Shown in pieces: positions 1 to 5,057 of a DNA stretch of 5,057 nucleotides. Origin of the DNA: CAAGNP01 sp045644725 (GTDB lineage Bacteria > Bacteroidota > Bacteroidia > Bacteroidales > UBA932); assembly GCA_045644725.1 (NCBI GenBank), contig JAZRHK010000211.1:1-5057 (forward strand), read 5' to 3'. Position 1 is the first letter of the stretch. Each line of letters starts with the position of its first letter. The position numbers and the translations under genes were made by a program. The notes beneath the pieces were generated by a model, which saw nothing but the letters and a program-made list of their open reading frames with translations, was not told the DNA's origin and searched no databases.

Positions 1-2
1 GT

Positions 3-911
3 ATGGCCAGAATTTTCAAGGCTGTAGTCCCCTATTCACCATTTGGTTTGAGTGCTCTCTCTCTGGTCCTCCTCTTCTGGATACTGATTGCTTACGGCTA
101 TTATGTGGGGAGGTGGAGAATGGTGACCAATACTGTAGAGTACAGCCATAAGGATATACCGGCAGAGTTTGACCGCTTCAGGATAGTTCACATCTCTGAT
201 CTCCATCTGAGCACTTTTGATGGCCATCACGGGAGGCTTCAGAAGATAGCCGACAGGATAAATTCACTTGAACCCAACCTGGTGTGCTTCACAGGAGATC
301 TTGTGACGGCAGGTGTATCAGAGGCAGAGCCTTACAGGGAGATTCTCCGCTCCATTTCGGCTACACACGGAGTCGTATCTGTCCTTGGTAACCACGATTT
401 CCTCATATACAGCATCTCCGCACGTGATACCTCCCTCCGGAGTGCCCAGGTGGAAAAACTTGACACCTATATCAGGGAGGAACTCGGCTGGAGACTGCTC
501 CGCAATGACAATTTCTCCATCACATCCCACAACGGTCCGAAAATATCCATCCTCGGGGTGGACAATATTCAGGGTACCGGTCAGGGGTTCTCCACCATCA
601 ACAAAGGTGACCTGGCTGAAGCAATGGATGGGACTGACGGTTTCAGAATCCTACTGTCACACGATCCGAGTCACTGGCAGGCTGAAGTGCTCGGTCACAC
701 AGATATCCCTCTTACCCTCTCGGGACACACCCATGCAGCGCAGCTGCGCATTTTCGGATGGAATCCTTCATCACTTATGTTCAGCCACACTGATGGGCGC
801 TATGATATCGGCGGGCAGACATTGTATGTAAATACAGGTCTGGGGTGCACAGCCCCTGTAAGGCTGGGTACACCCCAGGAAATTACACTGATAACTCTAA
901 AATCTATTTAG
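3..911 (+). CDS. Membrane-anchored calcineurin-like metallophosphoesterase (probably 5'-partial)
   Basis: This is a metal-dependent phosphoesterase of the calcineurin-like superfamily, closest in layout to the YkuE/YaeI type of membrane-attached enzymes. The signature blocks appear in order: SDLH (D66, H68), GDL (D99), GNHD (N130, H131), LLSHDP (H220) and GHTH (H242, H244). Together these supply the usual two-metal site. A hydrophobic stretch at residues 15-36 is a membrane helix, followed by the basic GRWR. The catalytic domain runs from about residue 58 to the C-terminus; its side of the membrane is not shown, and the substrate is unknown (YkuE-type relatives are linked to lipid or envelope phosphoesters). 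The ATG at base 3 is probably an internal Met: no stop precedes it in frame within the window, and Bacteroidota relatives usually carry more N-terminal membrane helices and are longer than 302 residues. The stop overlaps the 3' end of the convergent peptidase gene. The family call is secure; the start is not. Confidence 0.93.
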   Translation: MARIFKAVVPYSPFGLSALSLVLLFWILIAYGYYVGRWRMVTNTVEYSHKDIPAEFDRFRIVHISDLHLSTFDGHHGRLQKIADRINSLEPNLVCFTGDLVTAGVSEAEPYREILRSISATHGVVSVLGNHDFLIYSISARDTSLRSAQVEKLDTYIREELGWRLLRNDNFSITSHNGPKISILGVDNIQGTGQGFSTINKGDLAEAMDGTDGFRILLSHDPSHWQAEVLGHTDIPLTLSGHTHAAQLRIFGWNPSSLMFSHTDGRYDIGGQTLYVNTGLGCTAPVRLGTPQEITLITLKSI

Positions 912-2334
912 CATACCCCTCCACAAAGCGGCTTACGAGGGTGAAAATCCTGTCGTAGTTGACATTGTGGAAGTTTTCGTATGTGTCGCGTGGTGAGTGG
1001 TAGTTCTTGTTGGTATCACCGTCAAGTTCCATATAGATGGCAGGAACACCTTTCAAACCAAATGGGTAGTGGTCAGCATAGTCATCCATTGGGTGACGGT
1101 CAAGCTTGGCAAATGGTTTGGCCATTTCACTGTTGATCTTGTTAAGGTACTCAAGGCCTGCCTCACCTGCATCTGAGATCTGGCAATAGATATTCTCACC
1201 ATTGTCCCCTATCATATCAAGCTCCACAAAATACTGGATATCCTCGAGGGGAAGTAGTGGATTGTCTGCGTAGAAGAATGAACCGAGGAGATTGTTCTCC
1301 TCTGAATCGAAGAATATGAATACCACTGAATACTCAGGCTGGTTGGCCTTGAAATGCCTCATCAGGTTAAGCAGCATTGCGGTTCCCGAAGAGTTGTCAT
1401 TGGCACCATAGAATATGTCTTTGCCGCATACACCCAGATGGTCGTAGTGACATGCTATAATGAAGTGTTTGTCGGGGTGTTTGGCTCCAGGGATATATGC
1501 AATGATATTGTGGGCGTCGTTGTGTACCATCTCTGCCTCCACATCAATGTACACCTTCCTGGCATTGTCCGGGAATGCCGAGTTGGCGATAAACACAGGC
1601 ATAGGGGTATTGAAGTGGTTGCGCGATTTGAAATATGGAAGTAGCTCCTCACCGCGGCAAATTATTGCACCGACATTCTTAAGAGGGACAAAATAGGTCT
1701 TGTAAACCTCGATGCCGGGGTATGTATACATGGTCTCGCGGAATACATCCCAGTCGAGCACTACCGCCTTATTGCGGAATTTGCCGCTGTCCATATATTT
1801 GCAGAAAGTCTCGGGATCGAGATATTTGTCGTCCAGATATACCACATCGAGTTCCCCTTTGAATGTGGGTGAGAACTCCTTGAGTGTATAGTCTACTGTA
1901 TTTACGAGTGTTTTGCCGTCAACTGTGAGTTCTACAGCTCCTCTCTGAGCATTCAGAGGGTGGCTGAAATGCTGCATATATGACAGCTGCTCGGGTGTGC
2001 CGTGGCTCCAGCGTGCAGCGTCTGAAGGTGTGATCAGACTCTTGAATTCAGGCTGCAGAGAGTGGATCTCGGGTCTCTGTTTCCCCTCCCAAGCTTTCTC
2101 GATTACCTCCTCGGGAATAGGTTTTACCCCCAATGACTGAATCTCTCCAAGGATAAATGTGGCGGCCTTGATAGTACCGTCCATATAGTTGCTCCTGCCG
2201 TAATACTCTGCAGATGAGAGCTCTTTGACCACACTGTCATAATACTCCCTGCTTGGTGCCGGGACCTCTGATTTTTTCATTGCGCAGCTGTTAAGAATTA
2301 TTGCACTCATAAAAAAGATGACCGTTTTTTTCAT
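904..2334 (-). CDS. M28-family zinc aminopeptidase lipoprotein
   Basis: This is an exported zinc metallopeptidase of family M28, 476 residues from the chosen start. The N-terminus (MKK, a hydrophobic core, then LNSC) is a type II signal peptide with lipidation at C17, so the mature protein is tethered in the periplasm or outer membrane. The sequence after the Cys (AMKKSE) lacks an obvious acidic surface-export signal. Residues 130-265 look like a protease-associated (PA) type insertion. The peptidase core starts near HNIIAYIPG (275-283) and has all the expected residues: H296 and D298 in HYDH, D313 in GANDNSSG, E345 and E346 in DSEEN, D373 in ELDMIGD and H446 in YHSPRDT. It is therefore probably active, most likely releasing N-terminal amino acids from peptides; specificity cannot be read. 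An in-frame ATG 24 bases upstream (2358) would put eight extra residues before the signal peptide and falls inside the candidate -7 box, so 2334 is preferred. It may also be co-transcribed with the hydrolase gene upstream. Confidence 0.95.
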   Translation of the reverse strand: MKKTVIFFMSAIILNSCAMKKSEVPAPSREYYDSVVKELSSAEYYGRSNYMDGTIKAATFILGEIQSLGVKPIPEEVIEKAWEGKQRPEIHSLQPEFKSLITPSDAARWSHGTPEQLSYMQHFSHPLNAQRGAVELTVDGKTLVNTVDYTLKEFSPTFKGELDVVYLDDKYLDPETFCKYMDSGKFRNKAVVLDWDVFRETMYTYPGIEVYKTYFVPLKNVGAIICRGEELLPYFKSRNHFNTPMPVFIANSAFPDNARKVYIDVEAEMVHNDAHNIIAYIPGAKHPDKHFIIACHYDHLGVCGKDIFYGANDNSSGTAMLLNLMRHFKANQPEYSVVFIFFDSEENNLLGSFFYADNPLLPLEDIQYFVELDMIGDNGENIYCQISDAGEAGLEYLNKINSEMAKPFAKLDRHPMDDYADHYPFGLKGVPAIYMELDGDTNKNYHSPRDTYENFHNVNYDRIFTLVSRFVEGYAK

Positions 2335-2355
2335 AGCAATTTGATTTATTTCAAA

Positions 2356-2363
2356 CAAAGTTA
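2356..2363 (-). promoter_or_regulatory. Candidate -7 promoter element of the M28 peptidase gene
   Basis: Read on the minus strand this is TAACTTTG, an exact match to the Bacteroidota -7 consensus TAnnTTTG. It lies in the 36-bp gap between the upstream hydrolase stop and the peptidase ATG at 2334. Transcription would start near 2350-2352, giving a leader of about 16-18 bases. No convincing TTTG -33 element is seen 19-21 bp upstream, so the call rests on the -7 match and position only. Confidence 0.5.
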
Positions 2364-2370
2364 GTGAAAA

Positions 2371-3042
2371 TTACCATAGCTTGTACCCTTTTATTTCTCG
2401 GGATAGTGTGTGCGTAATGGGGAAACGGGCCCTCGATCGGGATGCAGCCAACGCAAAAGCATTGGTCTCTGGGGTGGGCCCATTGCGGAGCAATTCCCCT
2501 ATATGGTCCTGCAGAAGCTTCTCCAGTAAAGCGTGGAACTCCTCACCGTGGTTAGGGTGACGGAGATGGCAGAGCTCGTGCAGGAGGATATAATCCTGAA
2601 GAATCAGGGGAAGACGAACAATATTGAGGTTCAGATTGATATTCCCCCTGGTGGAGCAGCTCCCCCAATTTGAGGAGTTGTGCTTGATGGTGACGCGGTG
2701 GTATGTGAAGCCATATTTTGCTGCAAGTGCTGAGAGTCTGGGGGGAAGTTCTCCCTTCGCCCTGAGACGGAGTGCCTCTATTTCTGCAGCGGTAGGGGTA
2801 TTGCCCTGGGGCTCAGCTGCCTCTCCCCTCTTTTTCTGCTTCGCAATGGTTTTCAGAACCCAACCCCTTTTCGTCTGGAAAAATAGTTTTGCTGCAGCAT
2901 AAGGTATTATGTATGGCAATGTCACACTTACCCCTTTTGTCGGATGGACCCTGATGGAGATATGGCGGGCCCTGACGCTCTTTTTCAGCACCACCTCCCC
3001 TATCTGGGGGTCAATGAAAATTCTCGTTCCCCTTGTAGCCAT
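2371..3042 (-). CDS. YgjP-like (DUF45) metal-dependent hydrolase
   Basis: This is a 223-residue cytoplasmic protein of the YgjP/DUF45 family, zinc-binding hydrolases with a gluzincin-like fold. The zinc motif HELCH (H155, E156, H159) is followed by the third ligand H165 in RHPNH, then by F169. The family block WGSC (126-129) followed by GNINLNLN precedes it, and the N-terminal third has the usual KSVRARHISIRV strand and a P-Y-x-x-x-x-A-x-x-F segment. Residues 68-90 are a charged, low-complexity linker. The biological substrate of this family is not well defined. The frame stays open to an ATG at 3093, but that would add 17 residues unrelated to the domain and run into the divergent transporter gene, so MATRG at 3042 is preferred. 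The peptidase gene follows on the same strand after 36 bp, so the two could form a short transcription unit. One detail differs from many relatives: H170 follows F169 where W is common. Confidence 0.9.
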   Translation of the reverse strand: MATRGTRIFIDPQIGEVVLKKSVRARHISIRVHPTKGVSVTLPYIIPYAAAKLFFQTKRGWVLKTIAKQKKRGEAAEPQGNTPTAAEIEALRLRAKGELPPRLSALAAKYGFTYHRVTIKHNSSNWGSCSTRGNINLNLNIVRLPLILQDYILLHELCHLRHPNHGEEFHALLEKLLQDHIGELLRNGPTPETNAFALAASRSRARFPITHTLSREIKGYKLW

Positions 3043-3051
3043 ATTGTCCCC

Positions 3052-3059
3052 CAAAATTA
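3052..3059 (-). promoter_or_regulatory. Candidate -7 promoter element of the YgjP-like hydrolase gene
   Basis: The minus strand reads TAATTTTG, matching TAnnTTTG, 9 bases before the ATG at 3042. The predicted transcript would have a leader of only about 4-6 bases. It shares the 41-bp divergent gap with a second candidate box facing the transporter. No -33 element is found at normal spacing; the nearest TTTG on this strand is about 27 bp upstream, inside the transporter's first codons. Confidence 0.45.
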
Positions 3060-3071
3060 GGCAAAAATTGC

Positions 3072-3079
3072 TACATTTG
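3072..3079 (+). promoter_or_regulatory. Candidate -7 promoter element of the MFS transporter gene
   Basis: TACATTTG matches TAnnTTTG and ends four bases before the ATG at 3084. If used, transcription would begin at or within a base of the start codon, giving a leaderless or nearly leaderless mRNA. The nearest TTG upstream (3044-3046) is about 25 bp away, longer than the usual -33 spacing, so the promoter call is tentative. Confidence 0.4.
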
Positions 3080-3083
3080 CCAC

Positions 3084-4286
3084 ATGCAAACATCAGTTCA
3101 GACCAATACCAGACCCAAGTTGTGGACCGGCGACTACCTCAAAGTGTGGATTGCCAACTTCTTGATGTATTTTGCATTTTATCTGGTAACACCACTTCTC
3201 CCACTCTATCTTAGGGATGTCTTCTCTGCTGACAAGGCGACTATAGGTATTGTCCTTAGCGGCTACACGATTACGGCACTTCTGATCAGATTTTTCAGTG
3301 GGTATATTGTGGACAGGTTTCCCAGGAAGAAAGTCCTTATCCTCTGCTACTCCAGCTTTATGGCATTCTTCTTCGGATACTACTTTACGGGCTCTCTCCT
3401 TTTCTTCGCTGTAGTGAGGACACTGCACGGGGCCCCTTTCGGAATCACCACTGTATCAAGCAACACAGTGGCCATCGATGTCCTCCATCCGGAAAGGCGT
3501 GCAGAGGGTATAGGATACTATGGTCTGAGCAATAACATAGCTATGGCAATAGGTCCATCGATAGGTCTTGTGATATACCATACCACAGCCAACTACCCCC
3601 TGATTTTCACCCTCTCCATACTTATTGCCCTAACAGGCCTTATCATAGATACTACCATCAAATGTCGTGACCGCCAGCCTGTATATGAGAAAAAGAAACT
3701 CTCACTCGACAGATTTATACTTTTGAAGGGTTGGAGTCAGGGAATAACCATTATGGGGGTATCGTTTGCCTATGGAATACTTGTTACCTATATAGCAATA
3801 TACAGTCAGGAGATGCTCGGAATTACCTCAGGTACAGGTGGTTTCTTTATGCTTTTGGCTTTGGGCCTGATCACGGCTCGCCTTACCGGAAACAAGGCTC
3901 TCAGACAGGGACAGGTGCTCCGCAATGCATCATGGGGTCTTGTGGTGGCCTTGGTAGGCTATGCCATTTTTATATCTGTCTCCACCGTTTTTGGCTATTA
4001 TCTGGCTGCATTCGTCATAGGTCTCGGCAACGGAAACGTCTATCCGGCCATGCAGACAATGTTCATCAATCTGGCCCCTAACAGCCAGAGAGGGACAGCC
4101 ACTTCGACCATCCTATCGTGTTGGGATGTCGGTATGGGGCTCGGTATCATCCTCGGGGGTACCATTACAGAACATCTTGGCGGATATATGTCAGCTTTCA
4201 TATCTGCCCTAGTCATCAACACCCTCGGAACCATCTTCTTCTTCCTCTACGCCCGCCGCCGCTACCTGCAGGATAGAATACGATGA
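3084..4286 (+). CDS. Major facilitator superfamily (MFS) transporter, 12 TM
   Basis: This is a 400-residue inner-membrane secondary transporter with about twelve hydrophobic helices, typical MFS length. The signature motif A in the loop between helices 2 and 3 reads GYIVDRFPRKK (73-83), with the conserved G, D and R/K residues. Helix 4 carries the motif-B-like RTLHG (R112, G116). Helix 5 has AIGPSIG (155-161), resembling motif C of proton-coupled antiporters. A charged loop at about 190-212 (KCRDRQPVYEKKK) separates the two six-helix halves, and the matching motif A in the second half is degenerate. These features suggest a drug-efflux-like antiporter, but the substrate cannot be inferred. 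The ATG at 3084 is chosen because the first helix begins near residue 22 and no other Met lies before it; no Shine-Dalgarno is visible. The last codons (RRYLQDRIR then TGA) are echoed by a degraded copy 188 bp downstream. Confidence 0.93.
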   Translation: MQTSVQTNTRPKLWTGDYLKVWIANFLMYFAFYLVTPLLPLYLRDVFSADKATIGIVLSGYTITALLIRFFSGYIVDRFPRKKVLILCYSSFMAFFFGYYFTGSLLFFAVVRTLHGAPFGITTVSSNTVAIDVLHPERRAEGIGYYGLSNNIAMAIGPSIGLVIYHTTANYPLIFTLSILIALTGLIIDTTIKCRDRQPVYEKKKLSLDRFILLKGWSQGITIMGVSFAYGILVTYIAIYSQEMLGITSGTGGFFMLLALGLITARLTGNKALRQGQVLRNASWGLVVALVGYAIFISVSTVFGYYLAAFVIGLGNGNVYPAMQTMFINLAPNSQRGTATSTILSCWDVGMGLGIILGGTITEHLGGYMSAFISALVINTLGTIFFFLYARRRYLQDRIR

Positions 4287-4334
4287 TATCCCTTTCTATC
4301 CGTCATCATACTCCTTACAGGACAAGATGACATC

Positions 4335-4364
4335 GTCATGTCCACTGTCGTCATGTCCACTGTC
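4335..4364 (+). repeat. Perfect 15-bp tandem duplication
   Basis: GTCATGTCCACTGTC occurs twice back to back (4335-4349 and 4350-4364) with no mismatch, inside the degenerate array. Its perfection contrasts with the diverged units around it and suggests a recent slippage event, so copy number may vary between strains. Confidence 0.9.
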
Positions 4365-4442
4365 ATCATCCTCATTACTGAATAAGGTGATATCGTCGCA
4401 TTTTGCCAGATCACTTCATTACAGAATCTGCTGACATGCCCT

Positions 4443-4478
4443 GCCACCGCTACCTGCTGGACAGAATCCGCTGACATC
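4443..4478 (+). pseudogene. Degraded duplicate of the MFS gene 3' end
   Basis: This stretch matches the transporter's terminal region (4255-4290) at 30 of 36 positions, offset 188 bp. In the equivalent frame it reads HRYLLDRIR followed by TGA, against RRYLQDRIR and TGA in the intact gene. Of five differences inside those nine codons, three are synonymous (Asp, Ile, Arg). Similarity fades quickly upstream and is weak after the stop, so this is a fragment, not a gene. It could come from partial duplication of this gene or from a lost paralogue; with so few bases the distinction is not possible. Confidence 0.6.
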
Positions 4479-4551
4479 ACTATTCACATATAGATCTGTC
4501 TGATAAGAGTTGGGTAACACAATCGCATCCCGCCATCTGTTATTGTATATA

Positions 4552-4587
4552 ATCCAGTGATTACTTCAAATTATATCCGTGATTATT
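4552..4587 (+). repeat. Short imperfect direct repeat
   Basis: ATCCAGTGATTACT (4552-4565) is followed by ATCCGTGATTATT (4575-4587). The copies share ATCC and GTGATTA, differ by a one-base insertion and one substitution, and start 23 bp apart. No function is evident. Confidence 0.5.
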
Positions 4588-4595
4588 ACGATACC

Positions 4596-4630
4596 GGGCC
4601 AGGTGGAATAAAATTGCTTCCATCTGGCCC
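4596..4630. repeat. 35-bp palindrome, hairpin 1 of the GGCCAGGT family
   Basis: The left arm GGGCCAGGTGGAA (4596-4608) pairs with TTCCATCTGGCCC (4618-4630) over 13 bp with one G/T position, which would be a wobble pair in RNA. The loop is 9 bases. No T tract follows on either strand, so it is not a standard intrinsic terminator, although it could still slow or protect transcript ends between convergent genes. Confidence 0.85.
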
Positions 4631-4647
4631 AAACAATATGATGTTTT

Positions 4648-4669
4648 CTGTAGCAGATCTGTAGCAGAT
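4648..4669 (+). repeat. Perfect 11-bp tandem duplication
   Basis: CTGTAGCAGAT occurs twice in direct succession (4648-4658 and 4659-4669) between hairpins 1 and 2. No mismatch is present. Its role, if any, is unknown. Confidence 0.9.
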
Positions 4670-4734
4670 TTTTGCCCACTTGACTTAATAATGTACCAAC
4701 CAGCCATATTTACTGCTATAATTCATCGGTATTC

Positions 4735-4769
4735 CGGCCAGGTCTGCAAAAAAGTCCCCGACCTGGCCG
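4735..4769. repeat. 35-bp palindrome, hairpin 2 of the GGCCAGGT family
   Basis: The left arm CGGCCAGGTC (4735-4744) is the perfect reverse complement of GACCTGGCCG (4760-4769), with a 15-base loop containing an A6 run. The left arm plus its flank (4735-4751) is also a perfect 17-bp inverted match to 4837-4853 in hairpin 3, so alternative pairing between the two elements is possible. Confidence 0.88.
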
Positions 4770-4818
4770 AAGCTTACATTGTAACTTATTATTATTTAAT
4801 AATATAGAAAATAATAGC

Positions 4819-4853
4819 CGCCCAGGTCTAACATAATTTTGCAGACCTGGCCG
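4819..4853. repeat. 35-bp palindrome, hairpin 3 of the GGCCAGGT family
   Basis: The arms CCAGGTCT (4822-4829) and AGACCTGG (4843-4850) pair perfectly. Two more pairs follow beyond a single C-C mismatch, giving a 35-bp element with a 13-base loop. A diverged half copy with the core GACCGGTC (4877-4884), followed by TGAAGAA, sits about 20 bp to the right. Confidence 0.82.
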
Positions 4854-4941
4854 CAATAATAATACATTTATTGGCTGACCGGTCTGAAGAATGATTTTGT
4901 ACATTTAGTTAGGAATACATTTTTGAACGACTATCCAGAAA

Positions 4942-5055
4942 CTATTGTTTTTTATTATGAAGAAGGGAGAGTACTTTCTCTCGACTCAATTCAAATACCC
5001 TTGCCATTTGGTTTGGAGTAGTACGGTAAGAGCGATATACAAATAAGAGTAGTCG
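4942..5055 (-). CDS. C-terminal end of a helix-turn-helix-like protein (partial, runs off the right edge)
   Basis: An open minus-strand frame enters from the right edge and ends at a TAG (4942-4944), leaving 37 residues. It begins RLLLFVYRSYR and continues with TPNQMARVFELSREKVLSLL. The A-x-x-F-x-L-S-x-x-x-V spacing is that of a helix-turn-helix recognition unit. A preceding hydrophobic helix resembles the layout of DnaA C-terminal-like or transposase-associated HTH domains. The remaining six residues are basic and polar (HNKKQ at the end). The rest of the gene is outside the window, so the full product, start and family are unknown. The other two minus frames stop sooner and look less protein-like. 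It converges on the transporter gene across the repeat-rich gap. Confidence 0.5.
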   Translation of the reverse strand, partial: RLLLFVYRSYRTTPNQMARVFELSREKVLSLLHNKKQ

Positions 5056-5057
5056 TG

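Larger units (their letters stand above)
4273..4478 (+). repeat. Degenerate tandem array of about 18-bp units, period 40-60 bp
   Basis: Five related units start at 4273, 4317, 4377, 4421 and 4461. The shared pattern is approximately ACAGAATnnGnTGAYATC; the first unit overlaps the transporter's stop codon. Spacings are 44, 60, 44 and 40 bp. The best longer pair is 4302-4337 against 4362-4397, identical at 29 of 36 positions by hand count. Units 4421-4437 and 4461-4477 differ at a single base. The decay level suggests old duplications rather than a recent insertion. Confidence 0.65.
4287..4941. other. Repeat-rich convergent intergenic region without a convincing gene
   Basis: These 655 bases lie between the 3' end of the transporter gene (+) and the 3' end of the edge gene (-). 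No reading frame here shows a recognisable protein. The left third carries degenerate tandem repeats, and the rest holds three 35-bp palindromes, two short direct duplications and AT-rich spacer. The spacer at 4770-4818 contains two small perfect palindromes: TTACA-T-TGTAA (4774-4784) and TATTATT-T-AATAATA (4790-4804). No tRNA, rRNA or CRISPR array is seen, and no hairpin is followed by a T tract. Confidence 0.8.

Noticed and set aside
3043..3093. Longer start of the YgjP-like protein at 3093
   Set aside because: It would add 17 residues without family resemblance, overlap the transporter start and place the candidate -7 box inside the gene.
4262..4480. Minus-strand open frame of 72 codons opposite the transporter tail
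   Set aside because: It is made of the degenerate repeats read backwards (methionine- and threonine-rich, repeated VDMT pieces), has no recognisable domain, and its apparent start lies in the duplicated fragment.
4834..4841. TAATTTTG resembling a plus-strand -7 promoter box
   Set aside because: It sits in the loop of hairpin 3 with no plus-strand gene downstream in the window, so it is best treated as chance in AT-rich sequence.
4596..4853. Palindromes as intrinsic terminators
   Set aside because: None has a T tract after the stem on either strand. A role in transcript-end stability is possible, but terminator is not supported.
4273..4884. CRISPR array
   Set aside because: Units are diverged, irregularly spaced, partly inverted, and the spacers are not of uniform length; no cas genes are present.
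4716..4904. Minus-strand open frame of 62 codons across hairpins 2 and 3
   Set aside because: Its repeated RPG segments come from the palindromic arms themselves; there is no family resemblance or promoter.
4863..4922. Three copies of TACATTT (4863, 4900, 4916)
   Set aside because: Short, AT-rich and unevenly spaced (37 and 16 bp); too little information to call iterons or operators.
4957..5046. Plus-strand 29-codon frame starting ATGAAGAAG
   Set aside because: Tempting as a small peptide, but it lies antisense to the better-supported HTH-like frame, lacks a ribosome binding site or promoter box, and is short enough to arise by chance.

Overview
The window looks like chromosomal DNA of a Bacteroidota member, probably order Bacteroidales. 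The evidence is three TAnnTTTG-type -7 promoter elements placed just upstream of gene starts, no strong Shine-Dalgarno sequences, a lipoprotein-type M28 peptidase, and protein families typical of that phylum. The genus cannot be read from the sequence.

Left part (1-4286): four ordinary genes, tightly packed. A membrane-anchored calcineurin-like metallophosphoesterase (+, probably cut by the left edge) converges with an M28-family lipoprotein aminopeptidase (-); their 3' ends overlap by 8 bp. Upstream of the peptidase on the same strand, 36 bp away, is a YgjP-like HExxH metal-dependent hydrolase (-). The hydrolase is divergent from a 12-helix MFS transporter (+), and the two share a gap of only 41 bp holding one candidate -7 box for each direction. 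No shared pathway is evident: this reads as a housekeeping neighbourhood of hydrolases plus one transporter of unknown substrate.

Right part (4287-4941): about 655 bp without a convincing gene but rich in repeats. The first 200 bp hold a degenerate array of about 18-bp units. Its first copy overlaps the stop codon of the MFS gene, and its last copy still resembles the final nine codons and stop of that gene. A perfect 15-bp tandem duplication lies inside the array. Further right come three palindromes, each exactly 35 bp long, sharing a GGCCAGGT-type arm, plus a perfect 11-bp tandem duplication. The stretch is richer in A and T than the coding part.

Right edge (4942-5057): the C-terminal 37 codons of a minus-strand gene with a helix-turn-helix-like pattern. 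One speculative reading is that the 35-bp palindromes are a REP-like family and the edge gene is a mobile-element or repeat-associated protein. The window does not contain enough of that gene to decide. No complete novel system is visible; the repeat-rich convergent intergenic region is the part worth a second look.
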